This document shows, piece after piece, positions 51,154 to 59,675 of a stretch of 64,000 bases of DNA. The stretch comes from Anaerosomatales bacterium (GTDB taxonomy: Bacteria > Actinomycetota > Coriobacteriia > Anaerosomatales > Anaerosomataceae): positions 62,001 to 126,000 of the forward strand of contig JASEEU010000006.1 of NCBI GenBank assembly GCA_030019445.1, written 5' to 3'. Position numbers and translations under genes: made by a program. The notes under the pieces were generated by a model, which was not told the DNA's origin, ran no database searches, and worked only from the letters and a program-made list of their open reading frames with translations. The first letter of the stretch is position 1; every line of letters starts with the position of its first letter.

Positions 51154-52233
51154 ATGGACACGGGTGCAGCAGGCGCGGACGGTCCGGTCGTCGCGGCGCT
51201 GCCGCGGGAGACCGTCGAGTGGCTCACGGCCGATGACAACCCCGCGGCCGCGGTCCTCGCGCGGCGGGAGCTTCTCGGCGAGGCGGACTCGCCGGAGCTT
51301 CAGGCGCTGTGGGCGCGTCGCAACGAGTACCCTCCGGTGGCCGCCATCCTCGGCGCGATGTCCGGGGACGGCTCCTGGACGACGCCGGGGCAAGACTACA
51401 AGAAGTACCAGGGCTCGCTGTGGCAGGTGCACTTCCTCGGCGAACTGTACGCCGACGGCGAGGACGAGCGCGCGCGGCGCGCGGCCGACTACGCCTTCTC
51501 CCGCCAACTCCCGGACGGGTCGTGGAGCGCGACCAACGCCAAGCCGGGCGGCTCCATCGCGTGTCTGACCGCCAACGTTGGGCGCGCGCTCGCCCGTCTC
51601 GGCCATGCGCGTGATGAGCGCGTGCTCGCGGCGCTGCGCTACCTGGTCGATCTGTACGGGGAGCTCGGGACCGTCGACTGCCGCGCGGGGCGCGTCTACA
51701 CGCTCAACGGCTACTGCCACATGCTGACGCCCAAGGAGCTGCTCTTCCTGGCCGAGATACCCGCCGGGCTGTGGCCGGAGGGCGCCGGGGAGCTTCGCGA
51801 CGCCTGCGTGGCGGCCCTGCGCGACAAGCAGGTCCTGCGCTGTATGCCGGCCGAGTCGCGGGAGTTCAACGACATCCTGTGGTCGTTGCCGTCCGGGCAG
51901 CGGGACGGCGTGCGCGAGCGCTTCCTGGCCGAACACCCGGAACTGCACTACAAAGAGAAGGCGGGGTGGAAGCGGTTCGGCTATCCGCTCTCGTACAACT
52001 CCGACGCGCTCGAAGCGCTCTGGGCGCTGGCGGCGGTCGGGGAGGAACGGCGGCCCGAGTACGAGACGGCGCTTGCGCTCGTGCGCGAGAGCGCGGACGA
52101 GCAGGGTCGCTGGGCGTTGCGCAACACGTTCAACGGGAAGATGCTCGCCGACGTCGAGGTGAAGGGCGAGCCGAGCAAGTGGGTCACGCTCCGAGCGCTT
52201 CGGACGCTCAAGGCGTTCGGCGTCACGGCGTAG
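51154..52233 (+). CDS. Prenyltransferase/squalene-cyclase-like toroid protein
   Basis: A 359-residue soluble protein with QW-like repeats typical of alpha-alpha toroids: 'LPDGSWSATNAKPGGSIACL' (about 115), a Trp/Gln pattern at 'LYGELGTVDCRAGRVYTLNGYCH' (shortened: GTVDCRAG), and 'DEQGRWALRNTFNGKM' near the C-terminus. No DDxD or DxDD cyclase motif is seen, so it is not a clear terpene enzyme. Cys and His in 'NGYCHMLTPKE' could bind zinc as in prenyltransferase beta subunits. The role is unknown. Confidence 0.6.
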   Translation: MDTGAAGADGPVVAALPRETVEWLTADDNPAAAVLARRELLGEADSPELQALWARRNEYPPVAAILGAMSGDGSWTTPGQDYKKYQGSLWQVHFLGELYADGEDERARRAADYAFSRQLPDGSWSATNAKPGGSIACLTANVGRALARLGHARDERVLAALRYLVDLYGELGTVDCRAGRVYTLNGYCHMLTPKELLFLAEIPAGLWPEGAGELRDACVAALRDKQVLRCMPAESREFNDILWSLPSGQRDGVRERFLAEHPELHYKEKAGWKRFGYPLSYNSDALEALWALAAVGEERRPEYETALALVRESADEQGRWALRNTFNGKMLADVEVKGEPSKWVTLRALRTLKAFGVTA

Positions 52234-52260
52234 TCGGCTGCGAATGAGGAGGCACGCGAG

Positions 52261-52773
52261 ATGAACGCGATCGTGGTCTACGAGTCCGTCTGGGGCAACA
52301 CCGCTGCCGTGGCGCGAGCGATCGCCGAGGGCATGGGCCCCGATGCGCGGGCCATGAGCACCGCCGAGGCGACGCCGGATGTGGTGGCCGAGGCGACGAT
52401 GATCGTGGCCGGCGCCCCGATCTTCGGCTTCCAGCTGCCCACCGAAGGGTCGCGCAAGCAGATCGGCGCGGACCCCAAGCACACGGGCCACCCGCCGGAC
52501 CTATCCCACCCTTCGATGCGCTCGTGGCTGGAGCGCCTGCCGGCCGGACACGGTCTCGGTGCGGGGTTCGAGACGCGGATCTGGTGGTCACCGGGCAGCT
52601 CTGCGAAGAAGATCGCCAAGCTGCTCGGCGAAGCGGGCTACCAGAGGGTGGCGGAACCAGAACGCTTCATCGTCGAGGGCACCTACGGTCCGCTCAAGGA
52701 GGGCGAGCTCGAGCGTGCCCGCACATGGGGCCAGACGCTCGTCCGGAAGGCTTCGGGCGCTCCGCTCGGGTAG
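52261..52773 (+). CDS. Flavodoxin-like protein
   Basis: A 170-residue flavodoxin-domain protein. The phosphate loop is 'YESVWGNTAAVARAIAEG' (residues 7-24), with 'IVAGAPIFGFQLPTEGSRK' as the second FMN loop. The middle differs from classical flavodoxins by a Pro/His-rich insertion. The C-terminal 'GPLKEGELERARTWG' is typical of stand-alone flavodoxins in Actinomycetota. It follows the toroid gene by 27 bases with 'GAGGAGG' as SD. Confidence 0.82.
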   Translation: MNAIVVYESVWGNTAAVARAIAEGMGPDARAMSTAEATPDVVAEATMIVAGAPIFGFQLPTEGSRKQIGADPKHTGHPPDLSHPSMRSWLERLPAGHGLGAGFETRIWWSPGSSAKKIAKLLGEAGYQRVAEPERFIVEGTYGPLKEGELERARTWGQTLVRKASGAPLG

Positions 52774-52774
52774 A

Positions 52775-52847
52775 CTGTAAGAGGAACGCACCCTGCCGCG
52801 GGGAAGAACGCGGGGAGAACCCGGCGCGGCACTCACTCGTCTTACAG
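52775..52847 (+). ncRNA. Structured leader upstream of the citrate synthase gene
   Basis: CTGTAAGA (52775-52782) pairs with TCTTACAG (52840-52847), enclosing a second stem, TGCCGCG (52794-52800) with CGCGGCA (52825-52831), with a purine-rich apex that repeats GCGGGGA. A further hairpin (AGGCGGCC with GGCTGCCT) follows at about 52849-52869, before the SD. This looks like a folded leader of about 130 nt. I cannot match it to a known riboswitch class; regulation of citrate synthase is inferred from position. Confidence 0.5.
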
Positions 52848-52902
52848 CAGGCGGCCCTTCTCGGCTGCCTTGTACCTGAACCCGGGCGAAAGGACGGCCG
52901 AC

Positions 52903-54258
52903 GTGAAGCAGAACGCACCCGAGGTGCCCCTCGATCGCTGGAGCCGGATGGCCGAGGCGAGCAGCCAGGTCGATCCCGAGCTCTACGTCAGGCACGACGT
53001 GAAGCGCGGTCTGCGAGACGTCACGGGCAAGGGCGTCGTGGCGGGGTTGACGAGGATCGGCGATGTCGTCGGCTACCGGCAGGAAGGCGAGACGTCGGTC
53101 CCGGCGCCGGGGCAGCTCTACTACCGCGGCATCGAGATCGCGGACCTGGTGCGGGGCTTCTCGGCGGAAGGACGCCACGGCTTCGAGGAGACGTGCTACC
53201 TGCTGCTCTTCGGCGAGCTGCCGGGCGGGGACGAGCTCGGCATCTTCGAGCAAACGCTCGCCTCGTACCGCAAGCTGCCGCGCGGGTTCGTGCACGACGT
53301 GATCCTCCGCATGCCGAGCCGCGACATCATGAACGCCATGGCGCGCGGGGTGCTCGGCATGTACGTGCTCGACAAGCGGGCCGAAGACACCTCTATCGAG
53401 AACGTGCTGCGGCAGAGCCTGCATCTGATATCGAAGTTCCCCATGCTGTCCGTCTACGCCTATCAGGCGTACCTCGAGGAGTTCAGGAACAAGTCGCTCG
53501 TCATCCATCGGCCGATGGCCGAGCTCTCCACTGCCGAGAACTTCCTGCACATGCTGCGGCCGAACAGCCGCTACACGCCGCTCGAGGCGACGCTGCTCGA
53601 CCTCACGCTCGTGCTGCAGGCCGAGCACGGCGGCGGCAACAACTCGTCGTTCACCGCGCACGTCGTCTCATCCAGCGGGACCGACACCTACTCGGCGGTC
53701 GCCGCTTCGCTCGGCTCGCTCAAGGGACCCAAGCATGGCGGCGCCAACATCAAGGTCGTCGGGATGTTCGAGGACCTCAAGGCGAACGTACGCGACTGGG
53801 AGGACGACGAGGAGATCGAGTCCTACCTGCTGCGCGTCTTGAACAAGGAGTCGTTCGACAAGACCGGTCTCATCTACGGCATGGGACATCCTGTGTACTC
53901 GGTCTCCGACCCGCGGACCATCATCCTGCGCGACTATGCGGCGCAGCTCGCCGACGAGAAGGGCCTGGCCGAGGAGTACCGCCTGCACGAGCGGGTGGAG
54001 CGGCTCGCGCCGCAGGCCATCGCCAAGAAGCGCACGGTCTACAAGGGCGTGAGCGCGAACGTCGACTTCTACTCCGGCTTCGTCTACACCATGCTCGGCA
54101 TCCCGGCCGAGCTGTACACGCCGCTCTTCGCCGTGGCGCGTGTGGTGGGCTGGTGCGCCCACCGTATGGAGGAGCTCGCGAGCGGAGGCAAGATCATCCG
54201 GCCGGCGTACAAGGGTGTCAACTCGAGGCGCGAGTACGTGCCGCTCGCCGAACGCTAG
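52903..54258 (+). CDS. Citrate synthase
   Basis: A 451-residue citrate synthase of the type I/II fold, condensing oxaloacetate and acetyl-CoA. Active-site residues are in 'AEHGGGNNSSFTAHV' (about 245), 'GPKHGGANIKV' (about 282) and 'GMGHPVYSVSDPR' (about 332), with the catalytic Asp in 'ANVDFYSGFVY'. The N-terminal 70 residues are longer than in E. coli GltA, as in many Gram-positive relatives. The GTG at 52903 is chosen for 'AAAGGA' 10 bases upstream; TTG at 52870 is possible. It converges with the PEP carboxylase gene 9 bases away. Confidence 0.92.
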   Translation: MKQNAPEVPLDRWSRMAEASSQVDPELYVRHDVKRGLRDVTGKGVVAGLTRIGDVVGYRQEGETSVPAPGQLYYRGIEIADLVRGFSAEGRHGFEETCYLLLFGELPGGDELGIFEQTLASYRKLPRGFVHDVILRMPSRDIMNAMARGVLGMYVLDKRAEDTSIENVLRQSLHLISKFPMLSVYAYQAYLEEFRNKSLVIHRPMAELSTAENFLHMLRPNSRYTPLEATLLDLTLVLQAEHGGGNNSSFTAHVVSSSGTDTYSAVAASLGSLKGPKHGGANIKVVGMFEDLKANVRDWEDDEEIESYLLRVLNKESFDKTGLIYGMGHPVYSVSDPRTIILRDYAAQLADEKGLAEEYRLHERVERLAPQAIAKKRTVYKGVSANVDFYSGFVYTMLGIPAELYTPLFAVARVVGWCAHRMEELASGGKIIRPAYKGVNSRREYVPLAER

Positions 54259-54267
54259 GGACCACGC

Positions 54268-55728
54268 TCAGCCGAGGAAGCGGCGCAGCAGCGCCGCGCG
54301 CAGCACGAGGTCGGGCAGCAGCGCGCTCTCGCTGCGCTCCAGCGCTTCGCGGATGCGCCGCACCGTCGCGAGGTGCTCGGCATCGGGCCGCCAGTCGTAT
54401 CCTGCCGCGAGCAGCGCGCTCCGCAGCTCGGGTGTCACATTCGGCCCGTCCACGTCGCAGCGCGAGAGCGCCTCGCTGACCTTGGTGTCGAACGCCGGGT
54501 AGACCTCGCGGACGAATGCGAGATCCGCGTTGGAGAGCGCCTCGAATCCGATGAGCTCGGGCGGCATGCCCGCTGAGTAGAGGGCGCAGGTGAACGAGAT
54601 CGCCCGGGGCAGCGTGATGCCCTCCATCTGCCGCGCGTAGCCGAACAGCCCGATGTGCAGCTTGCGCGCGCGACGCGACGGGACCGCCTTGGCGAGTCGG
54701 TTGATGAGGTCGGCGAGCGCCGTCACACGCTCCCGGTAGATCGCGCTGTAGCGCTCCATGATCGGCGTCGCGCGCTCGGCGTCCACCGGCATCGCGCGGC
54801 CGATGGTGCGCGCTTCGAGCGACCGGATGGCTTTGCGGACCTCCTCCGGCGGGTGGTCGTACTTGAAGGCCGACTGGATCGTGAACGTCACCACGCTCGG
54901 GTACTCGCGTCCCACACGGTCGGCGGTGTCGGGCGCCAGGCCGCCGCGGAACGGCGCGGAACCCATCCCGAGTATCGGGTGAAGGGCGACGCCGAGCCTC
55001 CCGGAGAGCTCGTCGAGCCGGTGCAGCGCGATCTTGTTGGCGAGCGCGGCCGAGACGAGCCCGTAGTTCATCGCCGTGTCCGAGCGGGCGAGGAAGACAC
55101 GCTGGTCCGAGACGTCCTTATCGGCCAGGTACTCCTCGACGATCGCGTCGGCGACCAGCATGCTCGGCAGGTCCTCGATGAGCGGGATGACGTCGATGCG
55201 CTCGGGACCGAACGAGCCGATCCACTCGGCGATGGTGATGTCGTCGGAGCCGAATCGCTGCGACTGGCGACCCACGATGAAGTCGCGGTAGTAGCGGTAG
55301 ACGCGGTCGATGCACCGCGACGAGGTCGTCATCGGCAGTATGACCTCGAAGATGGGCGAGACGTCGCGGCCATAGAACAACCGGGCCGCATCGTAGGAGC
55401 GCGGGATCGACTCGAGGGTCTCGAGCAGGACCTTCGCCTCGGTGGTCTCCACCGTCGGGTTGGGCACGCGCAGCGTCAGGCGGAGGTCTTCGCCGAGCAC
55501 GTTGTCGCGGAAGTACTGCTCGAAGAACGAGAGCAGCTTCTTGACGACGTAGGTGTCGATCTCCTTGCCCTCGACGTCCCACATCTGCTCATCGCAGCCA
55601 AGGTGGGAGTACGCGTAGTACGCCTCGCGGATCTCATCTTCACCGGCGAGCACCGGCGCAGTCGCGAAGAAGGGCACCGACGCGTTGTCGGGATGCTGGG
55701 TGCTCATGCATCGGGGGATGCGGGGCAT
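54268..55728 (-). CDS. ppcA: Phosphoenolpyruvate carboxylase, archaeal type
   Basis: A 486-residue PEP carboxylase of the short archaeal type rather than the 900-residue bacterial form. The start 'MPRIPRCMSTQHPDNASVPF' and 'DEQMWDVEGKEIDTYVVKK' are hallmarks; 'GMGSAPFRGGLAPD' and 'IGLFGYARQMEG' occur later. It makes oxaloacetate from PEP and bicarbonate. The ATG at 55728 follows 'GAGGAGGAG'. Convergent with citrate synthase, which uses its product; a carbonic anhydrase gene lies 2.6 kb away. Confidence 0.94.
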   Translation of the reverse strand: MPRIPRCMSTQHPDNASVPFFATAPVLAGEDEIREAYYAYSHLGCDEQMWDVEGKEIDTYVVKKLLSFFEQYFRDNVLGEDLRLTLRVPNPTVETTEAKVLLETLESIPRSYDAARLFYGRDVSPIFEVILPMTTSSRCIDRVYRYYRDFIVGRQSQRFGSDDITIAEWIGSFGPERIDVIPLIEDLPSMLVADAIVEEYLADKDVSDQRVFLARSDTAMNYGLVSAALANKIALHRLDELSGRLGVALHPILGMGSAPFRGGLAPDTADRVGREYPSVVTFTIQSAFKYDHPPEEVRKAIRSLEARTIGRAMPVDAERATPIMERYSAIYRERVTALADLINRLAKAVPSRRARKLHIGLFGYARQMEGITLPRAISFTCALYSAGMPPELIGFEALSNADLAFVREVYPAFDTKVSEALSRCDVDGPNVTPELRSALLAAGYDWRPDAEHLATVRRIREALERSESALLPDLVLRAALLRRFLG

Positions 55729-55854
55729 GGCTCCTCCTCGGTCCTTCGCTCTCCCCACGCTAGCCGAGGTATACCCGTCGGGCAACAGGGCGCGCACGCG
55801 CGGCACGTGTCCGCTACCATCAAGAGCGAGGGAATCCGCTCCACCGGGAGGGTC

Positions 55855-56319
55855 ATGGTCGCCAACCCCAACGAACGCGAAGTCGCACGCACGCTCGGAT
55901 TCGGACGGCCGCGCACGCGGCTGCCGATGGAGGCCGAGAACGGCGATCGCCCGGTGGTCGACAAGCTCGGGATCAGGTCAGGCATGCGCGTGGCGTTCAT
56001 CGGTGTCGCCGATGAGGACCTCGCCGCACTCGTCGCCGCGCGCACGCCCCTCGTGAGCACGTTGCTGCCACGGACGCCGGTGGAGATGGTCCTGTTCGGT
56101 GCGGAGAGCGAGTTCGCGCTCAAGCGACTGCGTGACATCGCGCCGCTCGTCGCAACCGAGGGCTCGCTCTGGGTGCTGTGGCCGCGCGGCGCGGAACATC
56201 TCGGCCACACGCACGTGCGGCAGGCGGGTCTGGCCGCCGGCCTCGTGGACGTGAAGGCCGCACGCGTGACCGAGCGGCTCTCAGGGCTGAAGTTCGCCCG
56301 CTCCTTGCGCGAGCGCTGA
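55855..56319 (+). CDS. DUF3052 family protein
   Basis: A 154-residue soluble protein typical of DUF3052 in Actinomycetota: 'VVDKLGIRSGMRVAFIGV' (about 33), 'GSLWVLWPRGAEHLG' (about 105) and the C-terminal 'AGLVDVKAARVTERLSGLKF'. The last Trp-x-Gly-Leu-Lys-Phe of the family is here Leu-Ser-Gly-Leu-Lys-Phe. The function of the family is not known. The SD 'GGGAGGG' is close to the ATG. Divergent from the PEP carboxylase gene. Confidence 0.85.
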   Translation: MVANPNEREVARTLGFGRPRTRLPMEAENGDRPVVDKLGIRSGMRVAFIGVADEDLAALVAARTPLVSTLLPRTPVEMVLFGAESEFALKRLRDIAPLVATEGSLWVLWPRGAEHLGHTHVRQAGLAAGLVDVKAARVTERLSGLKFARSLRER

Positions 56320-56334
56320 GGCAGACGTGCGCGT

Positions 56335-56946
56335 CTAGGCGGGGTTCGCGAACCCACGCACGATCGCGGTGAGCCGTTCTCGGAAGGTAGCCTCGTCGGT
56401 CGCGCGCACGGCGGGACCGGCGGTCGTGGTGGCCGGATAGGACTTGGCTCGGTCGCGCATCGGAGCATCCGGGGCGATCCGGGGTGCCCGGGCGCTCAGG
56501 AGGGCGTGACCCACCGTGTACGCGACGAGGGTCTGGTACAGGGCGCCCGCATCAGAGGCCGTAAGGCCCGCCGAGCGCAGCGCCGCGAGCGGCGCCTCCA
56601 CCACGTCCGCCCCACCGGCGGAGTTGAGCGGACGGGTGACGAGCGCGGGCAGCACGTTGGGGTGGCGGGCCAGAGCGGCCCGGAACGCGACGAACATCTC
56701 GGTCACCAGCTCGAGGGGGTCGGTCGGCAGCACGGCGGGCAGCGTCATCTCGCGCAGCACGCGCTCGACCACCGCGTCGAGCAAAGCGTCCTTGTTCCTG
56801 ACGTAGTGATAGAGGGACATCGCCTTGGCGTCGAGAGCACCCGCAAGCGTGCGCATCGACAGCGCGTCGAGCCCCGACTCGTCGATGATCGCCAGCGCGG
56901 TCGCGACGATGAGGTCGCGCGACAGCGGCTCGCTGCGCGTGGTCAC
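56335..56946 (-). CDS. TetR-family regulator of the 56943-57677 membrane protein
   Basis: A 203-residue TetR regulator. 'LSMRTLAGALDAKAMSLYHYV' is the helix-turn-helix (about 28-48), and the C-terminal domain resembles those of the TetR genes at 29996 and 47360. The GTG start overlaps the stop of the membrane protein upstream by 4 bases. It most likely represses the promoter at 57741-57770. Confidence 0.9.
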   Translation of the reverse strand: MTTRSEPLSRDLIVATALAIIDESGLDALSMRTLAGALDAKAMSLYHYVRNKDALLDAVVERVLREMTLPAVLPTDPLELVTEMFVAFRAALARHPNVLPALVTRPLNSAGGADVVEAPLAALRSAGLTASDAGALYQTLVAYTVGHALLSARAPRIAPDAPMRDRAKSYPATTTAGPAVRATDEATFRERLTAIVRGFANPA

Positions 56947-57677
56947 TCGGCGGGCACCCCCTCGAGCAGCGAGATCAGCGCCTCGGCATCTGCGACCGAG
57001 TACATCTGCAGCGCGTAGCGCACGTGGTGGCCGAAGCCGTCCGGTGCCGAGAAGGTCACGGTGCGGTCGGCCGCGATCTGGTCGATGCCCGCCTTATAGG
57101 GGAAGAGCACCACCGGCATGCCGTCGGTCGCCCATTCGCCCACAGATACGTCGGTGACGGATGCGAGGTCGAACTCGGTCGCTTCGAAGTGACCCTCGGC
57201 CACGAGCGGCAGCTCGCCCATGCCCGGCCAGACGCCGGCGCCGATGGCCATGACCGCCGTGCTCACGAGCACGAGGCCGACGGCGACCAGCAGCATCCGC
57301 CAGTCGAGCTTCACCGCGGCCCACGCGAGGGCGGGCGCGACGAGTGCGAGCGTGATCGCCTGCAGCCAGATCCAGATCCGGTAGAGACCGAAGGGGGCGC
57401 GAGGTCCCGCGACGCTTATCGTCGAGTCGTCGACCACGACGCGGACGCGACCCGCGTACCGGGCCTGCACGCGGTAGGACCAGGCGTCGAACACGTGCTG
57501 GCCCGCGGTCGGCGTCGCACCCACGAACCCGGCCTCAAGGTCGGTCGAAGGGCGTACCTGTCCCGCCGCGGGCTCACCCTGCGGGAACATCTTCAGAACC
57601 GCGGCCGTCATGGTGCCGACCGCGGCGAGCGCCACGACCAGCACGACGATCGACTGCCACAGGGCGAGCTTCAGCAT
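56943..57677 (-). CDS. Three-helix membrane protein under TetR control
   Basis: A 244-residue protein with one N-terminal helix (about 5-27), an extracytoplasmic loop of about 70 residues, two adjacent helices (about 100-145), and a soluble C-terminal domain of about 90 residues ('VRYALQMYSVADAEALISLL'). The ATG at 57677 follows 'GAGGAGGACTGAGGAAT'. It is the first gene of a two-gene operon with TetR. I recognise no family. Confidence 0.72.
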   Translation of the reverse strand: MLKLALWQSIVVLVVALAAVGTMTAAVLKMFPQGEPAAGQVRPSTDLEAGFVGATPTAGQHVFDAWSYRVQARYAGRVRVVVDDSTISVAGPRAPFGLYRIWIWLQAITLALVAPALAWAAVKLDWRMLLVAVGLVLVSTAVMAIGAGVWPGMGELPLVAEGHFEATEFDLASVTDVSVGEWATDGMPVVLFPYKAGIDQIAADRTVTFSAPDGFGHHVRYALQMYSVADAEALISLLEGVPAE

Positions 57678-57719
57678 ATTCCTCAGTCCTCCTCGGGAAC
57701 CCGGTTCTGATTCCGGGTC

Positions 57720-57770
57720 GTACACTGTAAGGCATATCGTTGTATACAGCCTTACAGTGTACGAGTCAAT
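57720..57770 (-). promoter_or_regulatory. TetR-controlled promoter with perfect 14-bp arms
   Basis: On the minus strand, TTGACT (57769-57764) and TATACA (57746-57741) are 17 bases apart. GTACACTGTAAGGC (57720-57733) and GCCTTACAGTGTAC (57749-57762) are exact complements, one arm filling the spacer and one lying just downstream of the start. Each arm contains the smaller palindrome TACACTGTA or its complement. Confidence 0.85.
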
Positions 57771-57880
57771 GGCTATCTTCTCCGGCGTGACCGGACCGTC
57801 TCGGCCACGGTCGCGCGCACGCCCGATCCGCATGGGGGTATCATCACGTTCGTGACACGAGGACGAGGGAGGGACGCCAG

Positions 57881-58357
57881 ATGACCGATGACACGAACAC
57901 CACGCGAACCGGTGCCGGGGAGCCCGCCGAGCAAGCGGCGCCCGAGGCCGCCTCGGCATGGCGCGATGTGGTGAGCGAGCTCGACGCGCTCGGCGACGCC
58001 ATCGGGCGGTGGCTGCATGCCGCGGTCAACGATCCCGACAACCGGCGGCGCGCCGAGGAGCTCAAGGAGCGGATGGGCGGCATCGCGGACACGGTCGCGA
58101 GCGCGGTGGACTCGGCGAGCGAGTCGGACGTGGGGGCGTCGTTCAAAGAGGCCGCCGACAAGACCGGCGAGGCCTTCAAGCAGGCGGGCGAGCGCTTCAG
58201 CGTGGAAGTCGCGCCGCGTATGGCGAGCGCGTTCAAGGGAGCCGCCAGCAAGCTTCGCGAGGCCGCCGAGCGCATGGAGCGCAAGGAGACGCCCGCCGCC
58301 GATGAGAGCGCCGCCGCAGGAGCCGACGAGTCTGCCCCGGACGCCCCGGGATCCTGA
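57881..58357 (+). CDS. Helical acidic protein, unknown
   Basis: A 158-residue soluble protein, rich in Ala, Glu, Asp and Lys. The centre (about 25-130) is a series of amphipathic helices ('VVSELDALGDAIGRWLHAAV', 'FKEAADKTGEAFKQAGERF') with a disordered Ala/Asp/Glu-rich tail. The layout resembles small YtxH- or apolipoprotein-like stress proteins, without a clear family. It converges with the carbonic anhydrase gene, 7 bases apart. Confidence 0.62.
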   Translation: MTDDTNTTRTGAGEPAEQAAPEAASAWRDVVSELDALGDAIGRWLHAAVNDPDNRRRAEELKERMGGIADTVASAVDSASESDVGASFKEAADKTGEAFKQAGERFSVEVAPRMASAFKGAASKLREAAERMERKETPAADESAAAGADESAPDAPGS

Positions 58358-58364
58358 CGCCGCG

Positions 58365-58946
58365 TCAGTCGAGCCAGTGCACCTCGCCGCTTGCGAGCTT
58401 GTATGCGGCGCCGGTGACGAGCGGGCCGCCGGCCGCGAGGTCGATGTCCTCGAGCCACGCGCGCAGCGCGCGCGCGGTGTCGCGGACGTGCGCGTCCACG
58501 GCGGCCGCCAGCAGCGGATCGTCCGCGTCGGGCGGTGCCGCTGACGGAGTGACGCCCGTGACGTCAATCGCCCCGGTGATGGGCTCAAGCCACGCGGGCG
58601 CGTTCCCGGCGAGCGCCGCGCTCACGGCGCCGCAGTCCTCGTGGCCGAGCACGACGATGAGCCGTGTGCCGAGCTTCTCCACCGCGAAGCGGACCGAGGC
58701 GTAGCTGGCCTCGGTCAGCACGTGCCCGGCGGTGCGCACGACGAAGAGTTCGCCGACGCCCGCGTCGAAGATCGCTTCGACCGGGACGCGGGAGTCCGAG
58801 CAGCCGACGACGACCGCCCACGGACGCTGACCCGCGACCGATGCCGCGCGCTCGGCCGCGGTGTACCGGTCGCGAGGCTCGCCCGCGGCGAACCGGGCAT
58901 TGCCGTCGCGCAGCCATCGGAGCGCTTCTCGAGCCGAGTATCCCAA
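58365..58946 (-). CDS. Beta-class carbonic anhydrase
   Basis: A 193-residue zinc enzyme converting CO2 and bicarbonate. The zinc ligands and the Asp-Arg dyad are in 'VVGCSDSRVP' (about 45) and 'VLGHEDCGAV' (about 100). The TTG at 58946 is taken as start because 'GAGAGG' lies 7 bases upstream and no ATG or GTG is available in a sensible place; the exact start is uncertain. It may supply bicarbonate to the PEP carboxylase encoded at 54268. Confidence 0.9.
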   Translation of the reverse strand: MGYSAREALRWLRDGNARFAAGEPRDRYTAAERAASVAGQRPWAVVVGCSDSRVPVEAIFDAGVGELFVVRTAGHVLTEASYASVRFAVEKLGTRLIVVLGHEDCGAVSAALAGNAPAWLEPITGAIDVTGVTPSAAPPDADDPLLAAAVDAHVRDTARALRAWLEDIDLAAGGPLVTGAAYKLASGEVHWLD

Positions 58947-59023
58947 GAGGATGCCTCTCGTTTCGACGCTGGTGGCGATGAGTGTACACGAGCGCCGCAA
59001 CGGTGTGCGCCGTCGCGCGGTCG

Positions 59024-59662
59024 TCAGTTCGGGAGCCGCAGATACCGCTCGAACCACAATCCAGCCTGCTCGGCCACCTCGTCGAGCGCTCCCGGCTCTT
59101 CGAACAGGTGGGTCGCGCCCTCGACGACATGGAGCTCCTTGGGGCCGGCGAGCTGGTGGAGCGCGGCCTCGTTGAGATCGAGGACGCTCGGGTCGGCGCC
59201 GCCGACGATGAGCAGCGTCGGCGCGGTCACCCGCGTGAGCGCCTGGCCCGCGAGGTCGGGCCGACCGCCGCGGCTCACGATCGCGCCGATGTCGTCCCGA
59301 CGCGCCGCGGCGATGAGCGCCGCCGCCGCTCCCGTGCTCGCGCCGAAGTAGCCGAGCCTCAGCCCGCCGATCTCGGTCTGCGCGCGCAGCCAGTCGGTGG
59401 CGGCGGTGAGCCGCTCGGCCAGCAGCGGGATGTCGAAGCGCAGCGAGCGGTCCGTGTCCTCCGCCGGTGTGAGCAGGTCGAACAGCAGCGTGCCGAAGTG
59501 CCCCGATGCGCGCAGGCGCCGCGCCACGGCGTTGTTGCGGGGGCTCAGGCGGCTCGATCCGCTGCCGTGCGCGAAGAGCACCACGCCGCTCGCGGTCTCG
59601 GGGACCGAGAGCGCGCCCTCGAGCATCACGCCCCCGGCGGGGATAGTGGCCAACCAGTCCAT
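59024..59662 (-). CDS. Alpha/beta hydrolase (dienelactone-hydrolase-like)
   Basis: A 212-residue alpha/beta hydrolase. 'LFAHGSGSSRLSPRNN' forms the oxyanion region (about 30), the nucleophile is the Ser of 'YFGASTGAAAAL' (about 107), and the His is in 'GATHLFEEPG' near the C-terminus. Small hydrolases of this type are often encoded beside phosphoribosyltransferases. Substrate unknown. The ATG at 59662 is preferred over the GTG at 59668 on SD spacing. Confidence 0.87.
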   Translation of the reverse strand: MDWLATIPAGGVMLEGALSVPETASGVVLFAHGSGSSRLSPRNNAVARRLRASGHFGTLLFDLLTPAEDTDRSLRFDIPLLAERLTAATDWLRAQTEIGGLRLGYFGASTGAAAALIAAARRDDIGAIVSRGGRPDLAGQALTRVTAPTLLIVGGADPSVLDLNEAALHQLAGPKELHVVEGATHLFEEPGALDEVAEQAGLWFERYLRLPN

Positions 59663-59675
59663 CGTCACGACCTCC

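Noticed and set aside
52775-52847. A possible tRNA, because the folded region is 73 nt long
   Set aside because: No TpsiC or D-loop consensus and no anticodon arm of the right shape. Reported instead as a leader RNA.
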